Assembly: GCF_000769915.1 (NCBI RefSeq)
Contig: NZ_JRLV01000005.1
Coordinates: forward strand, 62,001-126,000
Source of the DNA: Flavobacterium beibuense F44-8
GTDB lineage: Bacteria; Bacteroidota; Bacteroidia; Flavobacteriales; Flavobacteriaceae
Direction of reading: 5' to 3'
Length of the DNA stretch: 64,000 nt
The stretch's first letter is position 1; each line of letters begins with the position of its first letter. The position numbers and the translations under genes were made by a program. The notes beneath the pieces are model-generated. The model was not told the DNA's origin and did not search any database. It saw only the letters and a list, made by a program, of their open reading frames with translations. Of the stretch, positions 32,761-40,636 are shown in pieces.

Positions 32761-33221
32761 GATATTTTTTTGTTTTTACCTGTTTTGTAAGCTGTAAATA
32801 ATGCTATTGCAATTAGTATTATTTCTATGGTAATCATAATCGTATGATTAGCTATGGGGTAGTATTCTTCTTTAGTTTTTTGAGGTTCAGCACTAAGTGG
32901 AGGATAAATAGTCATACTTCCGTCAGAACCAATTCTGTCATTTATAATAATTGCTTCAATCCATAGTAAGGCAACTAGTATAATAAATAATATAAAGACA
33001 ATATTTATAAACTTGTCCCTGAATTTATTGATTAAGGTTCTTATTCCATAAATAAGAAATCCCGGTATCGCAATAAGCAGGAAAACTAGTGAAAAACGAT
33101 CCATTACAAAATAAGTATCGTCCACATTTATATCTATTGTTGAATCTTCAGAAGAGTAGAGAAACACACATGGCAATAATATAATAATTAACCATAGTAT
33201 TTCCTTAAGATATCTATTCAT
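32757..33221 (-). CDS. Small membrane protein, unknown family
   Basis: The 154-residue protein (ATG at 33221 preferred; the frame runs on into a repeat element upstream) has an N-terminal helix, a further two hydrophobic segments near residues 50-90, a polar loop with acidic residues, and a C-terminal helix (TIMITIEIILIAIALFTAYK). Not recognised. It is translationally coupled to the next gene. Confidence 0.6.
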   Translation of the reverse strand: MNRYLKEILWLIIILLPCVFLYSSEDSTIDINVDDTYFVMDRFSLVFLLIAIPGFLIYGIRTLINKFRDKFINIVFILFIILVALLWIEAIIINDRIGSDGSMTIYPPLSAEPQKTKEEYYPIANHTIMITIEIILIAIALFTAYKTGKNKKIS

Positions 33222-33248
33222 TGGTGTGGTTGTTTTTGCTGCTGCAAT

Positions 33249-33391
33249 ATATAAAAAAAGAGGTTGTCTCAAATTAATCCTGTAGGATTAGTGTCATTCT
33301 GACGAAGGAAGAATCTCTGTTTTTCAGAAGATTTTTATACTCCACTTCGTTTTGCTCAAAATGACATTTGAGACAACCTCTTTTTTTATAT
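33249..33391. repeat. 143-bp foldback (MITE-like) element
   Basis: The 26 bases at 33249-33274 are the exact reverse complement of 33366-33391 (core GAGGTTGTCTC / GAGACAACCTC). Inner sequence TCATTCTGACGAAGGAAG (33293-33310) faces a near-complement ending AAAATGACAT, so the whole element can fold back on itself. It carries no gene. The sequence type (GAGACAACCTC, GACGAAGGAAG) resembles repeats scattered in other flavobacterial genomes, from memory. Confidence 0.85.
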
Positions 33392-33399
33392 AGTTTTGT

Positions 33400-33525
33400 G
33401 CATTGCCAGAACTTATTTTCCACTTTTCCACTTCAACCTTGTGGAGAAATCTCTAGGGCTTTTTATTGAGATTTCTCGACTTCACTGCGTTTCGCTCGAA
33501 ATGGAACTTTTGAGACAGCTACTTG
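33400..33525. repeat. Degenerate second foldback copy
   Basis: GAGAAATCTC (33444-33453) and GAGATTTCTC (33468-33477) pair perfectly. The tail TTTCGCTCGAAATGGAACTT then TTTGAGACAGC mirrors the end of the adjacent intact element (TTTTGCTCAAAATGACATTT then GAGACAACC). It looks like an older, decayed relative. No gene is present. Confidence 0.6.
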
Positions 33526-33530
33526 TTATT

Positions 33531-34946
33531 TCAGAATTTGTTTTCTACTTCGGCAGCTTCAAGCATAAGGTAATGCAGGTCGATGTTTTTAACAAACGGC
33601 TTAAGCAGTTGGCTACCCGGACCAAACATTGCCAGCTCTACATAATCTGCAGAGTGGTTCATGCTAATCCATCCTACCGAGTTGTGTTCTTTTTGCATTT
33701 CTGCAAAAGCCTTAAACGGTAAGTGTTTGTAGTTGTATAGTCCGTCTTCTTTTTCAAGCCCGGTATAATAGCCTAATATGGTTTTAGCTTCTTCCTGAGA
33801 GATAGTCCTGCCGTTGGCGTGTTTTATTATTTCCCTAACCTGGTCTACACTGGAGTCACTGTGAATACTGTTAAGTATCCATTCGTTAGTCTGAGTATAG
33901 TTTTGGATGCTGTCAAAGTTACTGTTTGCTTCCTTACCATATATGATACCAGGATTGGCATTACCGTGATCGGTAGTGATAACAACAAGGGTGTTACCAT
34001 CTTTTTCGGCAAAATCAATTACAGCTTTAATAGCATCGTCAAAAGCAGTTTGGTCATATAAAACTGCACCAATATCATTAGCGTGTGCACCCCAGTCTAC
34101 CTTACCAGCCTCGATTTGAAGTACAAATCCGTTTTTGTGTCCCTTCATGCGATCAATAGCCTTTTGAGCCATTTCAGCAAGGGTAGGAGTGTTGTCGGTA
34201 AGTTCTTTACTGCTTCTGCGGTCTATGGTGTATGGAAGTCCGTCATCCGCAAAAACACCTAATATTGGTTTGTCATTGCTTGCTGCCATCATTTCGCCAC
34301 GGGTACGGGCAACCTGCCATCCCTTAGCTTTATAATCAGCATAAACGTCTTTCTTATCTTTTCTTTTATCGGCACTAAAGTAATTGTTACCACCACCCAT
34401 CATTACATCAAAGCCCAGTTTTAGGTACTCTTCAGCAATTTCGGCCTGCGCATTACGGCTGTCGCTGTTTACACAAAAACCTGCCGGTGTGGCGTGGGTA
34501 ATAGGCACTGTGGTAACACAGCCAGCCATTTTACCAGCTTTTTTGAATTTTTGCCATATAGGCATGTTTCTTTCTCCGTTAGGGCCTACGTTAAGGGAAC
34601 CGTTGTTTACCCTTGCACCGCCACCCCATGATGAACTTGCAGCAGCAGAATCGGTCACTATAGAACTGGCCGAAGCCGTATCCATAAGTGCCCTGCTAAT
34701 GCGCTGGTCTTTATAAAGCTGTAACCAGTTAGACCCTTTACCGTTTTTACGGTTAAGGTATAAATCGGCCATGTTTAGCGTACCGGTACTCATACCGTCA
34801 CTAACCATGAATATAATGTTTTTAGCCTTTTTGTTTTTATCTAAATTATTGATGTCAAGTACCTGTGCAGTACCTTCAAAAGGATTAAGGACAGCGGTGC
34901 CTATGGTGAAAAGCGAACCGTTCCTGAAAAATTTTCTCCTGTTCAT
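33531..34946 (-). CDS. Alkaline phosphatase
   Basis: The 471-residue enzyme hydrolyses phosphate monoesters. The nucleophile pattern is D99-S100-A101 (TDSAAASSSWGGG). Metal ligands are suggested by FMVSDGMS (D50), HATPAG, QIEAGKVDWGAHAND and VVITTDHGNAN. The N-terminus MNRRKFFRNG has a twin-arginine-type start with a short hydrophobic stretch, so Tat export of the folded metalloenzyme is plausible. Length and motifs fit the PhoA-like alkaline phosphatase family. It is not in an obvious phosphate operon. Confidence 0.92.
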   Translation of the reverse strand: MNRRKFFRNGSLFTIGTAVLNPFEGTAQVLDINNLDKNKKAKNIIFMVSDGMSTGTLNMADLYLNRKNGKGSNWLQLYKDQRISRALMDTASASSIVTDSAAASSSWGGGARVNNGSLNVGPNGERNMPIWQKFKKAGKMAGCVTTVPITHATPAGFCVNSDSRNAQAEIAEEYLKLGFDVMMGGGNNYFSADKRKDKKDVYADYKAKGWQVARTRGEMMAASNDKPILGVFADDGLPYTIDRRSSKELTDNTPTLAEMAQKAIDRMKGHKNGFVLQIEAGKVDWGAHANDIGAVLYDQTAFDDAIKAVIDFAEKDGNTLVVITTDHGNANPGIIYGKEANSNFDSIQNYTQTNEWILNSIHSDSSVDQVREIIKHANGRTISQEEAKTILGYYTGLEKEDGLYNYKHLPFKAFAEMQKEHNSVGWISMNHSADYVELAMFGPGSQLLKPFVKNIDLHYLMLEAAEVENKF

Positions 34947-35129
34947 TTTTTTAATTTGTTAATCGTAAATAGGAATCCGCCAAATTTACACAACTATACC
35001 AACAAGGGGTTAAAGAGCAATGTTATTTAAACTTTAAGGAAAACTGTAGTAAAGTTTAAGTAGCAACCCGGCAAAGTTACACAAGTTTTAATGAACAGCT
35101 TGGGGTTTAACATTTTGGGCTAGTTAGCC

Positions 35130-35408
35130 TTAATTGCTTTTTTCTATAAAATAATAAATTCCGGTAACGGCTACCCATGTAATTAGGCAATCCAGTATAA
35201 GGTTTATTATTTTCCATTCCCAGTTTAGAAAATCATGCCCCGCCCAAAACTGATAGTAGTATACAAAGGGGAATCCTATTTTAATATTAAAACCGTAAGT
35301 GTCAGATAAAGGGTTAAGCTGAGGTAATATCATAATAAACGAAACCGAAAAGAATACCAGTATGGATAATAGTAAGCCCTTTATTATTGTTTTAAGATGA
35401 GGTTTCAT
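35130..35408 (-). CDS. Small membrane protein
   Basis: The 92-residue protein has an N-terminal hydrophobic helix (IIKGLLLSILVFFSVSFIMI) and a second helix at the end (LDCLITWVAVTGIYYFIE). I do not recognise it. It stands alone between the phosphatase and lysA, with non-coding DNA of about 180 bp on the phosphatase side. Confidence 0.5.
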   Translation of the reverse strand: MKPHLKTIIKGLLLSILVFFSVSFIMILPQLNPLSDTYGFNIKIGFPFVYYYQFWAGHDFLNWEWKIINLILDCLITWVAVTGIYYFIEKSN

Positions 35409-35435
35409 GTGGTTAAGGTTTGTATTTCAAATATA

Positions 35436-35473
35436 TCAAAAAAACAAAAGACCGAAGCTTTACAGCCCCGGCC
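35436..35473 (-). terminator. Terminator of lysA
   Basis: The minus-strand RNA GGCCGGGGC / GCUUCGGUC (35473-35465 with 35458-35450) pairs fully when G-U pairs are allowed. It has a 6-base loop and is followed by UUUUGUUUUUUU. Confidence 0.65.
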
Positions 35474-35503
35474 CTGAAACAATAACAAGTATATATAACC
35501 TAA

Positions 35504-36730
35504 CTAAACCGTAATAGGTTCATCTTTAAAATCCATAACAACCTGGTTACGGATTATATCTTCAAAGGTTTCCCTTTTTCTAATAAGGTGGCCTTTTCCT
35601 TCATACCATAATACCTCTGCCGGACGAACTCTTGAATTGTAGTTTGAAGCCATAGAGAAGCAGTATGCCCCCGAATTCCTGAAACAAAGCACATCGCCCT
35701 CTTTTATTTCAGCAATCTTTCTGTTGCTTGCAAACGTATCGGTTTCACATATATATCCTACAACCGAGTAAAAACGGTCTTTTCCCTTAGGGTTACTTAT
35801 ATTTTCAATGTGATGGTGTGAACCATAGAACATAGGGCGGATAAGGTGGTTAAAACCTGTATCAATCCCGGCAAATACAGTAGAGGTGGTTTGTTTTACC
35901 ACGTTTACTTTTGCAAGGAAGTAACCTGCTTCACTTACCAGGAATTTACCCGGTTCAAAAGCAAGGGTAAGGTCTTTACCATACTCCTGGCAAAATGCGT
36001 TGAAACGCTTGCTCAGTTTTTTACCCAGTTCTTCTACATTGGTTTGAATATCATCTTTTTTATATGGTACTTTAAAACCGCTTCCAAAATCAAGGAACTC
36101 AAGGTTTTTAAAGTTAAGTGCTGCTGTAAACAGTATCTCTGCAGCATAAAGGAATACTTCAATATCAAGTATGTCAGATCCGGTATGCATGTGTATACCG
36201 TTAATGTTCATACCTGTATTTTCCACAATCCTTAAAAGGTGAGGCATTTGGTGTATTGAAATACCAAATTTACTGTCTATATGTCCTACAGATATGTTGC
36301 TGTTACCACCCGCCATTACGTGAGGGTTGATACGGATACATACCGGTATATTAGGATGTTTTGCGCCAAACTGTTCCAGTATGGACAGGTTGTCTATATT
36401 GATTTGTACGCCAAGGGCGGCTACCTCTTCAATCTCTTCCATAGATACACCGTTAGGGGTGTAAATAATGCTTTCGGGCTTAAAGCCGGCCATAATACCG
36501 AGTTGCACTTCCTGTATGGAAACGGTATCAAGGCCGGAACCCATCTGTTTAAGCAATTTTAATATAGATATGTTTGATAACGCTTTTACGGCGTAATTGA
36601 TTCTTAAATTTTTTACCTTTGAAAACGCATTTTCTAAACGATAATACTGCGTTTGGATTTTAGCCGCATCATACACATATAGAGGACCTCCAAACTCTTC
36701 GGCTAACTGTAATAAATTATTTGCTTCCAT
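35504..36730 (-). CDS. lysA: Diaminopimelate decarboxylase
   Basis: The 408-residue PLP enzyme makes lysine from meso-diaminopimelate. The PLP lysine is K49 in INYAVKALSN. The phosphate-binding glycines are in FLDFGSGFKVP, the HMHTGSDI block marks the barrel, and the C-terminal RNSGAYCFSMASNYNSR with the preceding CETDTFA is the substrate-binding cysteine region. Full length. It is a single-gene unit. Confidence 0.95.
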   Translation of the reverse strand: MEANNLLQLAEEFGGPLYVYDAAKIQTQYYRLENAFSKVKNLRINYAVKALSNISILKLLKQMGSGLDTVSIQEVQLGIMAGFKPESIIYTPNGVSMEEIEEVAALGVQINIDNLSILEQFGAKHPNIPVCIRINPHVMAGGNSNISVGHIDSKFGISIHQMPHLLRIVENTGMNINGIHMHTGSDILDIEVFLYAAEILFTAALNFKNLEFLDFGSGFKVPYKKDDIQTNVEELGKKLSKRFNAFCQEYGKDLTLAFEPGKFLVSEAGYFLAKVNVVKQTTSTVFAGIDTGFNHLIRPMFYGSHHHIENISNPKGKDRFYSVVGYICETDTFASNRKIAEIKEGDVLCFRNSGAYCFSMASNYNSRVRPAEVLWYEGKGHLIRKRETFEDIIRNQVVMDFKDEPITV

Positions 36731-37013
36731 TTCTTTTTCTTAGATATACTTGTTTCGGTAGCAAAATTATTTACAAATTCAATTCCAGTCAATTAAATAG
36801 AGTATACTAACAAAATATAACAAAAAGTTAAAAATATAACATTTGTAATTTACTATAACGATTTAAATCACGGTAAAAAAATACCGGGCTCATCCTTTAA
36901 GCGGCAGTAACGTATAGTAGCTTATGGATTTGCCCGGAACTGGGTAACAATTAAAAAATGATGTTGTGGTTAACTATATAAATAAATATGATTCTGATTA
37001 AATAGCTGAGGGC

Positions 37014-37433
37014 TTACTGTCTTGAAAGTGTTATTACATAACCGTCTATATAGGTCTCATCAAGTGTAATGGTATTGTTTTCCATCTTGAAGCACCCTAA
37101 ATCATTATCATTAACGATAAGAGAGGTTTCACACCCAAATGTAGTTGATTCGGTTACCATAAACTGAAAGCTGTAATTACCTGATTCAAAATAATCATTA
37201 GCTGTTTCATCAGTATTATTATTGGTAACGGTAACTGTACCGTTTTCATTAAATTGCCAAACAATGGTTCCGGGGTCAAATTCCTGGCTGGTTCCGGCAA
37301 ACCCGCCATTTACTTTTATAAGCGACCAGCTGTCGTAAAAACTGTTGTCAACAGGACTGTTGTCATCGTCATTATTACAGCTTAATGTTAAGCTTGTAAT
37401 AGCTAGTAATAGTAGTAATTTTATGGTTTTCAT
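37014..37433 (-). CDS. Lipocalin-like lipoprotein
   Basis: The 139-residue protein (ATG at 37433; a second ATG at 37439 would add two residues) has a lipoprotein signal ending LTLSCNNDDD. A small beta-barrel pattern like the lipocalin-like domains of flavobacterial lipoproteins follows: SWSLIKVNGGFAGTSQEF, VWQFNENGTVTVTNN, ITLDETYIDGYVITLSR. Function is unknown; family call by pattern only. Confidence 0.7.
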   Translation of the reverse strand: MKTIKLLLLLAITSLTLSCNNDDDNSPVDNSFYDSWSLIKVNGGFAGTSQEFDPGTIVWQFNENGTVTVTNNNTDETANDYFESGNYSFQFMVTESTTFGCETSLIVNDNDLGCFKMENNTITLDETYIDGYVITLSRQ

Positions 37434-37542
37434 AGGCAATGGTTTTACTATTAGATGATTAAACCTAAAAAGGGTTGCGTGACCCAGTATTAAGGATTGG
37501 ATAAAAAATTAAAAATACTTTCGGTCATTGGATTGAATTTTC

Positions 37543-37550
37543 TATTTTTG
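37543..37550 (+). promoter_or_regulatory. Candidate -7 box of sucC
   Basis: TATTTTTG fits TAnnTTTG, 32 bp before the sucC ATG. No clear TTTG lies at the normal distance upstream. Confidence 0.35.
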
Positions 37551-37581
37551 TTCCACTTTTAATAAGATAAATGCATTAATT

Positions 37582-38775
37582 ATGAATTTACACGAATATC
37601 AGGGAAAACAAATACTGGCAAGCCACGGCGTACGTGTACAGCGCGGTATTGTAGCTAACAATGCTGTGGAGGCTGTTGCTGCCGCTAAAGAATTAACTGC
37701 CGAAACCGGAACAGAATGGTATGTGGTAAAAGCACAGATCCACGCAGGTGGCCGCGGTAAAGGTGGTGGTGTTAAGCTTGCAAAAAACCTTCAGCAGGTA
37801 GAAGAGATTGCAGGACAGATAATAGGTATGGACCTTATCACACCTCAAACTCCTCCAACAGGTAAAAAAGTTCATAAGGTACTTATCGCTGAAGATGTTT
37901 ACTATCCCGGAGAAAGTGAAACTTCAGAGTTCTATATGTCTGTACTTCTAAACAGAGGTAAAGGACGTAACATGATTATGTATTCTACTGAAGGTGGTAT
38001 GGATATCGAAGAGGTTGCAGAAAAAACTCCTCACCTTATCTTTACTGAAGAAATTGATCCTGCAGTAGGACTACAGGGATTCCAGGCAAGAAGAATTGCA
38101 TTTAACCTAGGTCTTTCAGGTAATGCGTTCAAAGAAATGGTAAAATTTGTTGACTCTCTTTATACAGCTTATGTACAAAGTGATTCATCTCTTTTTGAAA
38201 TCAACCCTGTACTTAAAACTTCAGACAATAAAATTCTTGCTGTAGATGCTAAAGTTGTTCTTGATGACAACGCTCTTTACAGACAAAAAGAATATGCTGA
38301 TATGCGTGACGTTCGTGAGGAAAACCCAATTGAGGTTGAAGCGAAAGAAGTGGGACTTAACTATGTTGACCTTGACGGTACTGTAGGTTGTATGGTAAAC
38401 GGTGCAGGTCTTGCAATGGCTACTATGGACCTTATTAAGTATGCAGGTTTTGAGCCGGCTAACTTCCTTGACGTAGGTGGTACTGCAGATGCTAAACGTG
38501 TTGAGACAGCTTTCCGTATCATTCTTCGTGATCCAAACGTAAAAGCTATCCTTATCAATATCTTTGGAGGTATCGTTCGTTGTGACCGTGTTGCTCAGGG
38601 TGTTGTTGACGCTTACAAAAACATGGGTGACTCTATCAACGTGCCTATCATTGTACGTTTACAGGGTACTAACGCAGATATCGCTAAAGAACTTATCGAT
38701 AACTCAGGTATGCCAATCCTTTCTGCTACTCTATTCCAGGAAGCTGCAGATCAGGTTAAAAATGCTTTAAGCTAA
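37582..38775 (+). CDS. sucC: Succinyl-CoA synthetase (ADP-forming), beta subunit
   Basis: The 397-residue ATP-grasp subunit works in the citric acid cycle, converting succinyl-CoA and ADP to succinate and ATP with the alpha subunit. The start MNLHEYQGKQILASHGV and the ATP-grasp region with VKAQIHAGGRGKGGGVKLAK are diagnostic, as are NPVLKTSDNKILAVDAKVV and the C-terminal GGIVRCDRVAQGVVDA. The alpha subunit (sucD) is not in the window. Confidence 0.96.
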   Translation: MNLHEYQGKQILASHGVRVQRGIVANNAVEAVAAAKELTAETGTEWYVVKAQIHAGGRGKGGGVKLAKNLQQVEEIAGQIIGMDLITPQTPPTGKKVHKVLIAEDVYYPGESETSEFYMSVLLNRGKGRNMIMYSTEGGMDIEEVAEKTPHLIFTEEIDPAVGLQGFQARRIAFNLGLSGNAFKEMVKFVDSLYTAYVQSDSSLFEINPVLKTSDNKILAVDAKVVLDDNALYRQKEYADMRDVREENPIEVEAKEVGLNYVDLDGTVGCMVNGAGLAMATMDLIKYAGFEPANFLDVGGTADAKRVETAFRIILRDPNVKAILINIFGGIVRCDRVAQGVVDAYKNMGDSINVPIIVRLQGTNADIAKELIDNSGMPILSATLFQEAADQVKNALS

Positions 38776-38798
38776 TAAGATAAACCAACAGGTTTTAT

Positions 38799-38834
38799 AT
38801 AAAAAAATCCCTCGCAATGCGAGGGATTTTTTAT
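38799..38834. terminator. Bidirectional terminator after sucC
   Basis: AAATCCCTCGC and GCGAGGGATTT close a 3-base loop (AAT), with an A7 run on one side and T6 on the other. It serves sucC and the converging esterase gene. Confidence 0.88.
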
Positions 38835-38844
38835 TTGGTATCCT

Positions 38845-39672
38845 TTATTTCTTTTTCTTCTTGAGCTCTATAATTCGGTTAACTTCTTTAACCAGTAGGG
38901 GGAAAGCAGGTTCTGTCATATTATGCCCATAACCTTCCAGTTCATAAAGACGGGTATCTTTGTGGCCTGCTATTTTCATCATTCGAGCCATATAAGCGTT
39001 TTCCTCATAGCGTCCCAGCATTTCCATTTCCCTGTCGCCCGTAATTAAAAGCAACGGAGGTGCATCGGCACGTACATGGAACAACGGAGCATACTCATCA
39101 ACAAACGGTTGTTTTTCAGGGATGCCTCTTTCTTTTCTTACGGTAAAGTGAGTTATGCACTGCCCGCTAAACGGAATAAGTCCGGCAATCCTGTTAGAAT
39201 CGATATCATATTTGGCAAGGTATTTTTGATCCAGTCCAACCATACTTACCAAATAACCTCCGGCAGAGTGACCTGAAAGGAAAACAAGTGATGGATCTCC
39301 GCCATATTTTTCAATATTATTGTATACCCATGCTACGGCAGCAGCGCTGTCTTCAATATAAGCAGGCGCTTTTACATTAGGGCTTAAGCGATAGTTAACC
39401 CCTACAATGCAATACCCTTTGTTTTTAAGATATTCGGGTATTTCCTTACTCCCCTGAGTTATTCCTCCGCCGTGAAACCATACTATTGTAGCAAAGTTTT
39501 TGGTATCCTTAGGTAAGTATATGTCCAATACACAACGTTCGGCGATATAGGAATCTGACTTGTTTGTTGCCTGATCGTAATACTGAATGTTGGTTTTGGT
39601 AACGTACTCCGTTTGTGCTTTACTCACTGTAGCAGTAAGCAAAAACAGGAATAGTAAAAGTTGTTTTTTCAT
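38845..39672 (-). CDS. Exported carboxylesterase (alpha/beta hydrolase)
   Basis: The 275-residue protein has a signal peptide (MKKQLLLFLFLLTATVSKAQ). It has the hormone-sensitive-lipase-type oxyanion segment WFHGGGITQGSK, the nucleophile elbow GHSAGGYL with serine, an aspartate region LLITGDREMEM, and the histidine in GYGHNMTEPAFP. It belongs to the alpha/beta hydrolase carboxylesterase group, probably periplasmic. The substrate is unknown. Confidence 0.87.
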   Translation of the reverse strand: MKKQLLLFLFLLTATVSKAQTEYVTKTNIQYYDQATNKSDSYIAERCVLDIYLPKDTKNFATIVWFHGGGITQGSKEIPEYLKNKGYCIVGVNYRLSPNVKAPAYIEDSAAAVAWVYNNIEKYGGDPSLVFLSGHSAGGYLVSMVGLDQKYLAKYDIDSNRIAGLIPFSGQCITHFTVRKERGIPEKQPFVDEYAPLFHVRADAPPLLLITGDREMEMLGRYEENAYMARMMKIAGHKDTRLYELEGYGHNMTEPAFPLLVKEVNRIIELKKKKK

Positions 39673-39717
39673 TGAAAATGATTTTAGATATTATTAAAAG
39701 ATGGGTAGCTCAAATAT

Positions 39718-39748
39718 AAAAAAATCCCGAGCTATGCTCAGGATTTTG
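39718..39748 (-). terminator. Terminator of the lipoprotein gene, imperfect
   Basis: ATCCCGAGC and GCTCAGGAT form a hairpin with one mismatch and a 3-base loop. The minus-strand side is followed by T6, right after the YD-repeat lipoprotein gene. Confidence 0.6.
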
Positions 39749-39764
39749 TAAAACTAATATTTTT

Positions 39765-40604
39765 TTAGAAGTAATTGTAGGTGCAAATTTCATTAGTGAT
39801 ACCCTCAGGGCTGGTTGTGTACTCAGCCGTAGGATAACCATTTTCATTTATCGTATAGTATACATTTTCTGAAACAATCATATTAGGGCATAAACCGTGC
39901 TTATTATTGTATACACTTAAACCATTACTGTTTTCAAGATAATAGGTGGTTTCATAGTGCTTTTTAAGGGAGTAATAATATGGGTTTTTTGTTTCTCCAT
40001 AAGTATAACTAATGGTTTCGGGCTCGCTGTTGCCTTCAAGTACTCTTATAATACTTGTAATGTTTCCGTTTGTATCATATATATAATCTACAATATCAAC
40101 ATGAGAAACACTTGTGGCAGGATCTAAATCGGTCATTTTAATAATACGTCCCTGTTGGTCCAGTAAAAGTTCCCTTTTTTCAAGCTTATCACTGATTACA
40201 TGGTATATATGTGTTATTACTTTGCCTTCTTCATAAAACAGCTCTGTGTAATCTCCAAATGTCTCAGACCATAGTTTAGTTATTCTCCCTTGGTCGTCAT
40301 ACTCATATATGTATTCTGTTCCGTATTTTGTTCTCTCTGATAATCTATTATTACTATAAAAATATTCTCCGTTAAATTTGGTGTCACCATCTGCCTTGGC
40401 AAGATTATGCTCAGCATCATAGAAATAATGTTCGCTTAAATCTACGGTTAATTCATCACCGGGGTTATTTACTATCGGATAAATAACCGATTTAAGTAAG
40501 CGGGCGTTTTCATCTTGCGGATTATTGCCGGAATCATCGTCAGAACACGAAATAAGGGCTAATGCTACACAGGGTAGGGATAGGTATTTTAAGATACTTT
40601 TCAT
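39765..40604 (-). CDS. Lipoprotein with YD/RHS-like repeats
   Basis: The 279-residue protein has a lipoprotein signal ending ALISCSDDD. A series of beta-hairpin units resembling YD repeats of RHS proteins follows (YIYEYDDQGRITKL, LLLDQQGRIIKM, YIYDTNGNITSI, YTINENGYPTAEY). Such small repeat lipoproteins are common in flavobacteria and have no known function. Single-gene unit with its own terminator. Confidence 0.65.
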   Translation of the reverse strand: MKSILKYLSLPCVALALISCSDDDSGNNPQDENARLLKSVIYPIVNNPGDELTVDLSEHYFYDAEHNLAKADGDTKFNGEYFYSNNRLSERTKYGTEYIYEYDDQGRITKLWSETFGDYTELFYEEGKVITHIYHVISDKLEKRELLLDQQGRIIKMTDLDPATSVSHVDIVDYIYDTNGNITSIIRVLEGNSEPETISYTYGETKNPYYYSLKKHYETTYYLENSNGLSVYNNKHGLCPNMIVSENVYYTINENGYPTAEYTTSPEGITNEICTYNYF

Positions 40605-40636
40605 AGGTATGGTTTTTTATCCCTAAATGTATAAAA

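Noticed and set aside
33396-33722. 108-codon plus-strand frame after the foldback element
   Set aside because: It lies within the decayed repeat and then opposite the alkaline phosphatase gene; the composition is that of a shadow frame.
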